Shown piece by piece: positions 25,735 through 33,764 of a DNA stretch of 57,366 nt; position 1 is the first letter of the stretch, and each line of letters opens with the position of its first letter. The notes under the pieces are model-generated. The model was given only the letters and a program-made list of their open reading frames with translations. It was not told the DNA's origin and did no database searches. This stretch comes from Candidatus Eisenbacteria bacterium (GTDB taxonomy: Bacteria; Eisenbacteria; RBG-16-71-46): assembly GCA_020847735.1 (NCBI GenBank), contig JADLBL010000027.1, forward strand, positions 1-57,366. Direction: 5' to 3'. The position numbers and the translations under genes were made by a program.

Positions 25735-28233
25735 ATGGCGACCGTTCCTCCTCAGTTCCGGGGCGCGCCCGCCGGCGCGTCCGCGCCGCGGCGATTCAGG
25801 CGCCGCTGGCGCGTGGCGCTCGTCCTGCTGCTGGTCGGGGCCGCCGCGCTGCTCGCGCGCTTCGTCGAGCGCGTGCGCGCCTTCGAGGCGCGGCACGCGA
25901 CGGGCCCCGCGTGGGCCTTTCCCTCGCGCGTCTGGTCGGCCGACATTCCGCTCGTGCGCGGCGCGCTGGCGCCCGTGCCGTGGCTGCGCGCCGAGCTGGC
26001 GGCGCGCGGCTACCGCGAAGCGTACGTCGTCCGCGCACCGGGCCAGTGGGCGCCGACGGCCGAGGGCGCCGAGATCTGGCTCAGGGGCTTCGCCGCCGTG
26101 CCGGGGCGCGCCGCCGCGCCCGAACGCGTGCGCCTGCGCATCGAGCAGGGGCGCATCGCCGCCGTGCGGCGCCTGCAGGACGCGGGGGAGCCGGCGGCCC
26201 CGCGAACCGGGCGGAGCCTGCGCGCTCGCGGCACGGCCCGGTCCTCGCGCGCCGATCGCGCCGACGCCGCGCCGCCCCCGCCGGCGATCGAGCCGCTGCT
26301 GATCGCGACCCTCGCCGACTCGAACAACGTGGCGCGCGAGTTCGTGCCGCTCGCGCGCATCCCGCGCGTGCTGCAGCAGGCCGCGATCGCGGCCGAGGAC
26401 CGGCGCTTCCGCTCGCACTGGGGGCTGGACCTCAAGGGCAACGCACGCGCGCTGGTCGCGAACGTGCGCGCGGGCGGCGTGCGCCAGGGCGCGAGCACGA
26501 TCACGCAGCAGCTCGCGCGCGGACTTTTTCTCGGCCAGCAGCGCTCGCTGGCGCGCAAGCTCGCCGAGATGCCGCTCGCGGTGATGCTCGAACGCGTGAT
26601 CGGCAAGGACCGCGTGCTCGAGATGTACCTCAACAGCGTCTACTTCGGGCGCGACGAGTGGGGCGGCATCGCCGGCGTCGCCGACGCCTCGCGGCGCTTC
26701 TTCGGCGTGCCGGTGGACTCGCTCTCGACCGCGCAGGCGGCGCTGCTGGTCGGCGTCATCCCGGCGCCCAACCTCTACTCGCCGCTGCGCCGTCCGGACC
26801 AGGCGCGGCGCCGGCGCGCCGCGGTGCTGCGCGACATGGTCGAAGTCGGCGCGCTCGACAGCGCGAGCGCGGCCGCGTCGGCCGCCGGGCCGCTGGGGCT
26901 GAAGCCATCGCCGCCACTGCGCCAGCGTTTTCCTTCGTACGTCTCCTACGTGCGCCAGTATCTCGGGACTCGACTGCCGAAGGGCGCGCTCGAAGGCTGG
27001 GGGCTCGACGTGATGACCGCGCTCGATCCGGTCTGGCAGCAGGCGGCGGAGGCCGGCCTCGCGGCCGGCGTGGACGCGCAGGAAGGCTGGCGCGGCCGCG
27101 GCCGGGGTCCGCTGCAGGGCGCGTTCGTGCTGCTCGACAACGAAAGCGGCGAGGTGCGCGCGCTGGTCGGCGGCCGCGACCCCGGCCGCGGCGACTTCAA
27201 CCGCGCGACGCAGGCGCTGCGCCAGCCGGGTTCGGCGATCAAGCCGGTCGTTTACGCGGCGGCCCTCGATGCGCGCCGCGGTGGAGTGAAGTTCACCGCC
27301 GGCTCGACCTTGCCCGACCTGCGGCGCGAGTTCGCGACCCCCGAGGGCCCGTGGAAGCCGCGCAACGACGAGGGCGACTATCACGCGAGCGTGACGCTGG
27401 CCAAGGCGCTCGCCAAGTCGCTCAACGTCGCCACCGCGAACCTGGTCGAAAGGGTCGGCGCCGGAACCGTGTCGCGCTATGCCGAGCGCTTCGGGCTCGG
27501 CCGGCCGGCGGCGGTCGCGAGCATCGGGCTCGGCACGCACGAGGTGACGCCGCTCGCGCTCGCCGACGCCTACACCGTCTTTCCGAACGGCGGATGGCGG
27601 CGCGAGCCCACGCCGGTGCGCGCCGTGTTCGACGGCCGCGGGCGCGCGCTGCGCCTCGAGGGCGGGAAGCGCGTGGACGTGCTGCCGCCCGAGGCCGCCT
27701 CGCTCGCCCGCGGCCTGCTCGAGGACGTGGTGACGTTCGGCATCTCGAACCCGCTCGTCTCCACCTACGGTTTCGCGCGCCCGTGCGGCGGCAAGACCGG
27801 GACGACGAACGACTACCACGACGCCTGGTTCGTGGGCTTCACGCCCGTGGTCACGGCGGCCGTGTGGATCGGCTACGACCAGCCGCAAAGCCTGGCGCGC
27901 CCGGCCGTGCGCGTGGCGCTGCCGGCGTGGGCCGGGATCATGACGCGGGTGCTGGACGGCTTTCCGCCCGAGCCGTTCGCGCCCGCGCCGGGCGAGACGC
28001 TGGTGTGGGTGGATCCGTGGTCGGGCCTGCGCGCGCGCGAGGACTGCCCAGCGCCGATGCGCGTGCCGTTCTCGAAGGGCAGCGAGCCGAGCGCGGCCTG
28101 CGCGCTCGACCACACCGCCGACTGGGAGGCGATTCTTTCCAGAGCCTACGCGGACAGTCTGGCGAAGGCGGCCGCCGACTCGGCCGCCGCCGCAGATTCG
28201 GCGGCCGCGGAATCGCTCGGGATCGAGTCGTGA
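25735..28233 (+). CDS. Class A penicillin-binding protein (bifunctional, PBP1b-like)
   Basis: 832 residues; polymerises and cross-links peptidoglycan. One membrane anchor (about 26-44); a UB2H-like region (about 60-150) with a disordered Ala/Pro/Arg stretch to 184; the GT51 transglycosylase with catalytic Glu221 (AIAAEDRRFRSHWG) and GASTITQQLARGLFL; the transpeptidase with S500-x-x-K503 (QPGSAIKP), KSLNVATANL and K687-T-G (GGKTGTTNDYHDAWFVGF). The C-terminus is an Ala/Asp/Ser tail. It converges on mscL with a shared hairpin between. Confidence 0.93.
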   Translation: MATVPPQFRGAPAGASAPRRFRRRWRVALVLLLVGAAALLARFVERVRAFEARHATGPAWAFPSRVWSADIPLVRGALAPVPWLRAELAARGYREAYVVRAPGQWAPTAEGAEIWLRGFAAVPGRAAAPERVRLRIEQGRIAAVRRLQDAGEPAAPRTGRSLRARGTARSSRADRADAAPPPPAIEPLLIATLADSNNVAREFVPLARIPRVLQQAAIAAEDRRFRSHWGLDLKGNARALVANVRAGGVRQGASTITQQLARGLFLGQQRSLARKLAEMPLAVMLERVIGKDRVLEMYLNSVYFGRDEWGGIAGVADASRRFFGVPVDSLSTAQAALLVGVIPAPNLYSPLRRPDQARRRRAAVLRDMVEVGALDSASAAASAAGPLGLKPSPPLRQRFPSYVSYVRQYLGTRLPKGALEGWGLDVMTALDPVWQQAAEAGLAAGVDAQEGWRGRGRGPLQGAFVLLDNESGEVRALVGGRDPGRGDFNRATQALRQPGSAIKPVVYAAALDARRGGVKFTAGSTLPDLRREFATPEGPWKPRNDEGDYHASVTLAKALAKSLNVATANLVERVGAGTVSRYAERFGLGRPAAVASIGLGTHEVTPLALADAYTVFPNGGWRREPTPVRAVFDGRGRALRLEGGKRVDVLPPEAASLARGLLEDVVTFGISNPLVSTYGFARPCGGKTGTTNDYHDAWFVGFTPVVTAAVWIGYDQPQSLARPAVRVALPAWAGIMTRVLDGFPPEPFAPAPGETLVWVDPWSGLRAREDCPAPMRVPFSKGSEPSAACALDHTADWEAILSRAYADSLAKAAADSAAAADSAAAESLGIES

Positions 28234-28265
28234 GCGGTGGCCGCGGCCCGTCCCGCGGCCACCGC
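28234..28265. terminator. Bidirectional hairpin between PBP and mscL
   Basis: A 13-bp perfect stem GCGGTGGCCGCGG / CCGCGGCCACCGC with a 6-nt loop, between the convergent stops. Confidence 0.6.
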
Positions 28266-28283
28266 GTGTCGTTCCCGGTCGGG

Positions 28284-28682
28284 CTAGACGGCGCTTCCGC
28301 ACGCGCGGCACTTCTTCGCCGCAGCGGGAATGGTCTCGAGGCACTCGCCGCACTGCTTGGTCGCCGGCGCGGGCGGCGCGGGCGCCGGCTTGAGGAGCTG
28401 CTTCGTGACCACGTAGACCACGAACGCGATGATCACGAAGTCCACGACCGAGCCGCTGAACGCGCCGATGCCGAGCGCCTTGTCCACGCTGCCGTCGGCC
28501 TTGTGGGTCAGCGCGAGTTTGGCCTCGCGCCAGTCGCCGGCCGGCATCGCCAGGCTGATGAGGGGCATGAGCAGATCGCCGACGATCGAGCTGACCACCT
28601 TGCCGACGGCCCCGCCGATGATGACGCCGATCGCCAGAGCCAGCGCGTTCGTCTCCTTCAGGAATGCGATGAAGCCCTTCAT
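28284..28682 (-). CDS. mscL: Large-conductance mechanosensitive channel with C-terminal zinc ribbon
   Basis: 132 residues; an inner-membrane tension valve releasing solutes on hypo-osmotic shock. MKGFIAFLKETNALALAIGVIIGGAVGKVVSSIVGDLLMPLI is the conserved N-helix and TM1 region; TM2 is about 73-95. The C-terminal helix is replaced by a C-x2-C...C-x2-C ribbon (QCGECLETIPAAAKKCRACGS). Such tails occur in some MscL proteins of environmental bacteria. It lies downstream of the OMP gene. Confidence 0.95.
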   Translation of the reverse strand: MKGFIAFLKETNALALAIGVIIGGAVGKVVSSIVGDLLMPLISLAMPAGDWREAKLALTHKADGSVDKALGIGAFSGSVVDFVIIAFVVYVVTKQLLKPAPAPPAPATKQCGECLETIPAAAKKCRACGSAV

Positions 28683-28697
28683 GCTCCCCTCCCCGGG

Positions 28698-29927
28698 TCA
28701 GAAGACCGTCTGCAGCTGCAGAAAACCCTTGTCGTGGTGAAACGTGACGTCGTAGGCCTCGTGATCGAGCTCGATGCCCTCGATGCCCTGCACGCGAACC
28801 CTGCCGAAACGCGCCTCGAGCCCGACATAGGCGCGCGACTCCTTGCGCGTTCCCCACGTCCAGTCGGGGACGCTGCCGGTCTCGGCGATGCCGACGCGGT
28901 CGTGCATGACGCCGACGCGCAGCCGCCAATCGCGGACCGGCTCGCCCGCCATCTCGAGTGAGAGTCCGCGGTCGAGCGCGCGGAATGTCGCAGGCCCGAT
29001 GGGCGGCCGCCAGTCCTGCGCCCGGTCCTGGTAGGCTCCGCGCGCCTCGGCGGACCAGCTCCTGCCGAGTTCGCGCCGGAGCGCGACCTCGCCCCGCCAG
29101 CGCCGGCGGAACTGGTAGCCATCGCCCGGCAGGAGCACGGACGACTCGGCAGAGCGGACCTGTTCGGTCTCGAAACGGCCCTCAGCGCTCCAACAGGAGA
29201 ATGTCGTCTGCGCGAGCAGGTCGGCCTTGGTTCCGAGTAGAGAATACGAACCGTCTTTCGTGGGATCAGGATCGCGTATCGCCTTGCGGGAAGGCGTCAG
29301 CCACTTGCCGTTGAACTCCACGCGGTGGTGCGCCCCTTCGGACGCGATCCGCAGCGCCGGCTCAAGAGGATGCGCCCGGTAGGGCTCGTTGTGATTGCCC
29401 ACGCGGTCCTGCCGGAACTCCCAGAGGGAGTTGAACGCGTCCTCGAGGGTGAACGCCGCCCCGATCTGAAGCGGATCGCCCGGAGCCCCCCAGTCCCAGA
29501 GCGCTGCGAAGTCCTGCCGGCTCTTGTCGGGCGTGGGCACGAAGCGGAACCCGAACGTTCCCGCGCCGCGACTGGCCCAGCGGAAATCGAGCCGCAGCCA
29601 TTCCCACGACGCCATGTTGTCGTTGACCTGCAGGTAGCCGATGTCGAGCCACGATCTGGCGCCGAGCGCCGCCCGCGCCTTGAGGTCGTGGCGCATGTAC
29701 CACTCACCCGACGTGTAGCAGCCCTGACTGGTACGGAAGGCGTTCGGCGACGCCGCGAACTCGCGATGCCAGTGATCCGGCACGCGGGTCAGCCAGTGAT
29801 CGAGAAAGTTTTCGTCGTCCTCCTCCATGCGCGCGAGCTGGTAGCTCGAGAACTCCTCGACCGACGCACGCGCCGCGGGCGCGAGCAGCAGGACCAGCGA
29901 GACGGCCGCGAGCAGCCGTCGCGTCAC
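28698..29927 (-). CDS. Exported beta-rich protein, probable outer-membrane barrel
   Basis: 409 residues from GTG 29927, which overlaps the aldolase stop (GTGA). Signal peptide (1-21). The rest is dominated by alternating aromatic/polar strands (for example LRLDFRWASRGAGTFGFRFVPT and VALRRELGRSWSAEARGAYQDRAQDW) and ends in a terminal aromatic residue (LQLQTVF), as outer-membrane barrels do. I recognise no family. Coupling to a KDPG aldolase gene may reflect sugar-acid uptake, but that is speculative. Confidence 0.6.
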   Translation of the reverse strand: MTRRLLAAVSLVLLLAPAARASVEEFSSYQLARMEEDDENFLDHWLTRVPDHWHREFAASPNAFRTSQGCYTSGEWYMRHDLKARAALGARSWLDIGYLQVNDNMASWEWLRLDFRWASRGAGTFGFRFVPTPDKSRQDFAALWDWGAPGDPLQIGAAFTLEDAFNSLWEFRQDRVGNHNEPYRAHPLEPALRIASEGAHHRVEFNGKWLTPSRKAIRDPDPTKDGSYSLLGTKADLLAQTTFSCWSAEGRFETEQVRSAESSVLLPGDGYQFRRRWRGEVALRRELGRSWSAEARGAYQDRAQDWRPPIGPATFRALDRGLSLEMAGEPVRDWRLRVGVMHDRVGIAETGSVPDWTWGTRKESRAYVGLEARFGRVRVQGIEGIELDHEAYDVTFHHDKGFLQLQTVF

Positions 29928-30580
29928 GCGGTCGCCCCGGCGCGGCGCTTCCCGATGAGCGCGACGAACGCGCGGGCGCGCGCCTCGATCTCGTCGAAGC
30001 GGCCCGCGGCGGCGAGCGCCGGGTCGGCGAGCGACGCCCCGAGCCCGACGCCGACGCAGCCGGCGTCGAGGAACGGCCCGACGTTGCCGAGGTTCGTGCC
30101 GCCCGCGGCCAGGTACGGGATGTGCGGCAGCGGGTCGCGGATGATCCGGATGTAGTCGGGCCCGCCCGCGACGCCGACCGGATAGACCTTCACCACGTGC
30201 GCGCCCTGCTCGCGCGCGGCCACGATCTCGGTGGTCGTGTAGGAGCCCGGGCAGTAGAGGACGCCCGACTCGAGCGCGACCGCCGCCACCGCCGGCGAGA
30301 GGTTGGGCGCGATGAGGAAGCGCGCCCCCGCCTCGAGCGCCGCGTGCGCCTCGGTCGGCGTGAGCACCGTGCCCGCGCCGATCGTCGCGTTCTCGCCGCG
30401 CAACTTCGCCATCACCGCGGGCGCGTCGGGCACCGAGTACGTGATCTCGACCAACTGGATGCCGCCGCGGATCACGGCCTTCGCCGCCTCGTACGCCCAC
30501 TCGGGGCGCGCGGCGCGGATCACCGAAACCAGCCGGTGCTCGGTCAGCGTGGCGAAGACGGCGGCGTGGACGGGGGTCAT
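29924..30580 (-). CDS. eda: 2-dehydro-3-deoxyphosphogluconate aldolase (KDPG/KHG aldolase)
   Basis: 218 residues from ATG 30580. Class I aldolase splitting KDPG into pyruvate and glyceraldehyde 3-phosphate. Schiff-base Lys131 is in HVVKVYPV, the catalytic Glu45 in GIQLVEITYSVP, and TIGAGTVLTPTEA and ARFLIAPNLSP are conserved. No other Entner-Doudoroff gene is nearby, so KHG or another 2-keto-3-deoxy acid could equally be the substrate. A TACTCT box lies 10 nt upstream. Confidence 0.9.
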   Translation of the reverse strand: MTPVHAAVFATLTEHRLVSVIRAARPEWAYEAAKAVIRGGIQLVEITYSVPDAPAVMAKLRGENATIGAGTVLTPTEAHAALEAGARFLIAPNLSPAVAAVALESGVLYCPGSYTTTEIVAAREQGAHVVKVYPVGVAGGPDYIRIIRDPLPHIPYLAAGGTNLGNVGPFLDAGCVGVGLGASLADPALAAAGRFDEIEARARAFVALIGKRRAGATA

Positions 30581-30590
30581 GAGGGCCGCG

Positions 30591-30596
30591 AGAGTA
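30591..30596 (-). promoter_or_regulatory. -10 box (TACTCT) of eda, near-leaderless
   Basis: TACTCT with 10 nt to the ATG at 30580, in the 104-bp divergent region shared with the AsmA gene. Confidence 0.45.
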
Positions 30597-30671
30597 GCCC
30601 GCGGCGCGCGCGCGTCCAAGCGGATCGCGCCCACGCCGGGTCGGGCGGGTTCCCCGTCGACCCGCCGGCGC

Positions 30672-30677
30672 TATAGT
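30672..30677 (+). promoter_or_regulatory. -10 box (TATAGT) of the AsmA gene, leaderless type
   Basis: TATAGT with 7 nt to the ATG at 30685 and no ribosome site between. Confidence 0.55.
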
Positions 30678-30684
30678 CCCGCGC

Positions 30685-33300
30685 ATGAACGCCACTCCTT
30701 CGAAGTCCTCGCCGGCCCGCGCGCTGCTCGTCGCCGCGGGCGTCGTCGTCGCTCTCGTCGCGGTCGCCTGGATCGCGCTCGCCGTCCTGCTGCCGCCCGC
30801 GCGCGTCAAGGCGCTCGTCGAATCGCAGATGAAGACCGCCCTGCGGCGCGAGGCGCGCTTCGAAGGTGCCTCGGTCGGGCTGTTCCCGCCGGTGCGGCTG
30901 ACCGTGAGGAAGTTCGAGCTGGCCGAGCCCGGGGGCTTCGCGGAAGGCTCGGCGCTCTCGACGCGCTCGATCGATCTGGACCTCGACGTCTTCGCGCTGC
31001 TCGGCCGGAAGGTGAAGGTCCGCCGGCTCGCGATCGTCGAGCCGGAGCTGCACGTCGTCCTGCGCGCGAACGGCACCACGAACCTCGACAGCCTCGGCGC
31101 GCCGCCGAAGCCCGGCGCGCCCGCGCCGGCGATGGACCTCGACGTGCGCACGTTCGCGATCCGCGACGGCCGCGTGCTGCTCGACGACGTCGCGGCCGGG
31201 CGCCGCACCGCGTTCCAGCTCGGCACGACGACCTCGCTCGCCACCGAAGGCGGCGGCGCGCGCGTCGCGACCGAAGGCGAGACCGAGATCTCGGACCTCG
31301 CGTTCGGGCCGCTCTCGGCGGCGCGCATGTCGGACCTGAACCAGGGCCTCGCGAAGCTGGTCTTCAAGCTCGAACACAAGGGCAAGTTCGACGCGAAGCA
31401 GAACCGGCTCGCGCTCGAGAAGCTGGCGCTCGAGCTCGGCCGCACGCAGCTGGCGCTCTCGGGGCTCGTGGACGACGTCGGCCCGAAGGCGCGCTACGAC
31501 CTGCGCGCGAGGGGCGACGGCGTGGACTTCGGGCAGGTGCTGGCGTGGGTGGCCGTCGCCGACGCGAAGGCGGTGAAGGGCGTCTCGGGCCGCGGCAGGA
31601 TGGCGTTCGACCTCGCCGCGAAGGGCGGGGCCCCGGCGCCGGGCGCCGCGGCGGCGCTGCCGGAGCTGAAAGGCTGGCTCACCGTGAAGGACGCGGCTTT
31701 CAAGTACGCCGGCGCGCCCGTGGGCGTCGAGGGCCTGAGCTTCACGACGCGCTTCGCGCCCGACACGGTTTCGATTCCCGACCTCGCGGCGACCGTCTCG
31801 GGCCAGCCGGTGCGCGCGGCGTTCCGCGCCCGGCGGCTCGCCGATCCGATCGTGGATTTCGCCGTTCGCGGCAACGTGGACCTCGCCGCGATCGCACCGA
31901 TGCTGGCCGCGCCGGGTACGAAGCTCGCCGGCCGCGCGAACGTGGACGTGCGCGGCAGCGGCCGCGCGAAGGACCCGGGCGCGATCGCGCTCGACGGCCG
32001 CGCGGAGCTCAAGGACGTGAGCGTCGAGGCGAAGGACCTGCCGAGGAAGGTCGAGGGCGTGAACGGCGTCGTGCTGCTCTCGCCGCAGCGCGCGGCGGTG
32101 CAGCACCTGACCGCGAAGGCGGGCGCTTCGTCGTTCACGCTCGACGCCACGGTCACGCGCCCGCTCGCGCTCATGGCGAAGCCCGACTCGGTGCCGCCGG
32201 CGGGCGTGCAGTTCGAGTTCCGCTCGCCACACCTGGACCTCGCCGAACTGCTGCCGACGACGCCGGGCGCGCCGTTCCTGCCCAACGCGAAGGGCGGCGG
32301 GCACGTGAGCATCGCCCGGCTCCGGCAGGGCAAGCTCGACGTGCGGGGCGTGGACGCGCAGGTCGCGCTCGCGCCCGCGGCCCTCGAATCGCCGGCGTTT
32401 TCGCTGCGGGGCTACGGCGGCACGGTCACCGGCAGCGCGAAGTTCGACCTGCGCGATACGCGGCGGCCGGTGTTCGAGGTCAAGAGCAAGGTGGCGGACG
32501 TGCAGGCCGACTCGCTCCTTTCGGCGTGGACTCCGGCGCGCGACCTGCTGCGCGGCACGCTCAGCACCGACCTGACGTTCGCGGGCGCGGGCAGCGAGCC
32601 GGCGGACCTGAAGAAGACGCTGACGCTGATGGGCCTCGCGGCGCTCTCGCAGGGCCAGCTCGGGCCCGGTCCGGCGCTGCAGGCGGTCGCCGACCTGGTG
32701 AAGATCCCGCAGCTGAAGGAGGTGAAGTTCAAGGACCTCAAGCTCCCGCTGCGGGTCGAGAACGGCCGCCTGTACACCGACGCGGTGACGATCTCGGGCG
32801 CGAGCGGCGAATGGAATCTTTCGGGCGCGATCGGCTTCGACGGCACGCTCGATTACGCGGTCAGCGTCACGCTGCCGCCCGAGGTGGTGGCGGCGGTGAA
32901 CGCGAAGTCGGCGCTCGCGGCCGGGGCGCTCGCCGACGACAAGGGCCGCATGCTGCTCGACCTGCACGTCGGCGGCACGGCGAAGGCGCCGCGCGTCGCG
33001 TGGGACACGCGCGCCATGCGCGACCGGCTCGCGGGCCGGGCGTCGCAGGCGCTCGCCGAGCAGCGCGCGAAGATCGAAGGCGAGGCGAAGGCGGCCGCCG
33101 CGCAGGCGCTGCAGCAGAAGCTCGGGCTTGCCGCCGACAGCACGAAGGGCACGGCGCAGCAGCAGCTCGAGGCGGCGCGTGACAGCCTGAAGAAGGCCGC
33201 GGGCTCGGCCGTGGACCGTTTCTTCGGCGGCTTCGGGAAGAAGAAGGAGTCGCCCGCGGTCACGCCGGCGCCGGCCGACAGCGATACGACGGGACGCTAG
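30685..33300 (+). CDS. AsmA family protein
   Basis: 871 residues with one N-terminal membrane anchor (about 13-36) followed by a long periplasmic, repetitive beta-rich chain. The AsmA signature is at both ends: LPPARVKALVESQMKTALRREARFEGASVGLFPPVRLTVRKFELAEP near the start, and a C-terminal AsmA_2-like segment (KIPQLKEVKFKDLKLPLRVENGRLYTDAVTISGASGEWNLSGAIGFDG). The family bridges inner and outer membranes and is implicated in phospholipid transport. The end is a Lys/Ala helix and a Pro/Ala tail. Confidence 0.85.
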   Translation: MNATPSKSSPARALLVAAGVVVALVAVAWIALAVLLPPARVKALVESQMKTALRREARFEGASVGLFPPVRLTVRKFELAEPGGFAEGSALSTRSIDLDLDVFALLGRKVKVRRLAIVEPELHVVLRANGTTNLDSLGAPPKPGAPAPAMDLDVRTFAIRDGRVLLDDVAAGRRTAFQLGTTTSLATEGGGARVATEGETEISDLAFGPLSAARMSDLNQGLAKLVFKLEHKGKFDAKQNRLALEKLALELGRTQLALSGLVDDVGPKARYDLRARGDGVDFGQVLAWVAVADAKAVKGVSGRGRMAFDLAAKGGAPAPGAAAALPELKGWLTVKDAAFKYAGAPVGVEGLSFTTRFAPDTVSIPDLAATVSGQPVRAAFRARRLADPIVDFAVRGNVDLAAIAPMLAAPGTKLAGRANVDVRGSGRAKDPGAIALDGRAELKDVSVEAKDLPRKVEGVNGVVLLSPQRAAVQHLTAKAGASSFTLDATVTRPLALMAKPDSVPPAGVQFEFRSPHLDLAELLPTTPGAPFLPNAKGGGHVSIARLRQGKLDVRGVDAQVALAPAALESPAFSLRGYGGTVTGSAKFDLRDTRRPVFEVKSKVADVQADSLLSAWTPARDLLRGTLSTDLTFAGAGSEPADLKKTLTLMGLAALSQGQLGPGPALQAVADLVKIPQLKEVKFKDLKLPLRVENGRLYTDAVTISGASGEWNLSGAIGFDGTLDYAVSVTLPPEVVAAVNAKSALAAGALADDKGRMLLDLHVGGTAKAPRVAWDTRAMRDRLAGRASQALAEQRAKIEGEAKAAAAQALQQKLGLAADSTKGTAQQQLEAARDSLKKAAGSAVDRFFGGFGKKKESPAVTPAPADSDTTGR

Positions 33301-33764
33301 CGGATCCCGGAGTCGGGGCGCGCGCCTCGAACGGGCGTGCCGGGTCGAGGCCCTGGACGGCACCGCGAGCGCCGGCGCCGACAGCCGGCGCGGCGCAAAC
33401 GAAGACCGCGAGCGAGAGGGAGGACCCTCACCCGCGGCTTCGTCACAACCCTGCCTGGAATCCTCCGCCGGGAGTCCGCCGGACTGCCATCCGGCGGCGA
33501 CCGGCGAAGCGGGTACGAGCCCTGGACGTGCGAACTGCCCCGCGCCCATGCATGCGCGGCCCACGCCTGGAGTGAATACACAGCAAGGCATGTGCCGGTT
33601 GGCGACTTTCTCGCGCCGGGAACCCGCCTGCCGCCGGAGGCTGTTGCCGGATCAGCCTATTCGCCGCCAGCCGCGTCGGCTGCCCCGCCGCCCGGGTCGC
33701 AGGAAAGTTGGCACCCCTGCCCACGGACTGGACACAGGGTGTCACTCGTGGTGACACACACGGG
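33301..33764. other. 464-bp intergenic region with hairpins, no gene seen
   Basis: It lies between the convergent AsmA and debranching-enzyme genes. It contains an 8-bp stem at 33,476-33,497 (CCGCCGGA / TCCGGCGG) and the hairpin at 33,739-33,757. No ORF with a plausible start, codon pattern or homology was recognised. Confidence 0.5.
33739..33757 (-). terminator. Hairpin after the debranching enzyme gene
   Basis: GTGTCAC / GTGACAC with loop TCGTG, 8 bp past the stop at 33,765. Confidence 0.4.

Noticed and set aside
33301-33764. A riboswitch, small RNA or small gene in the 464-bp gap after the AsmA gene
   Set aside because: Only short GC hairpins were found; no conserved aptamer core, promoter-terminator pair or credible ORF.
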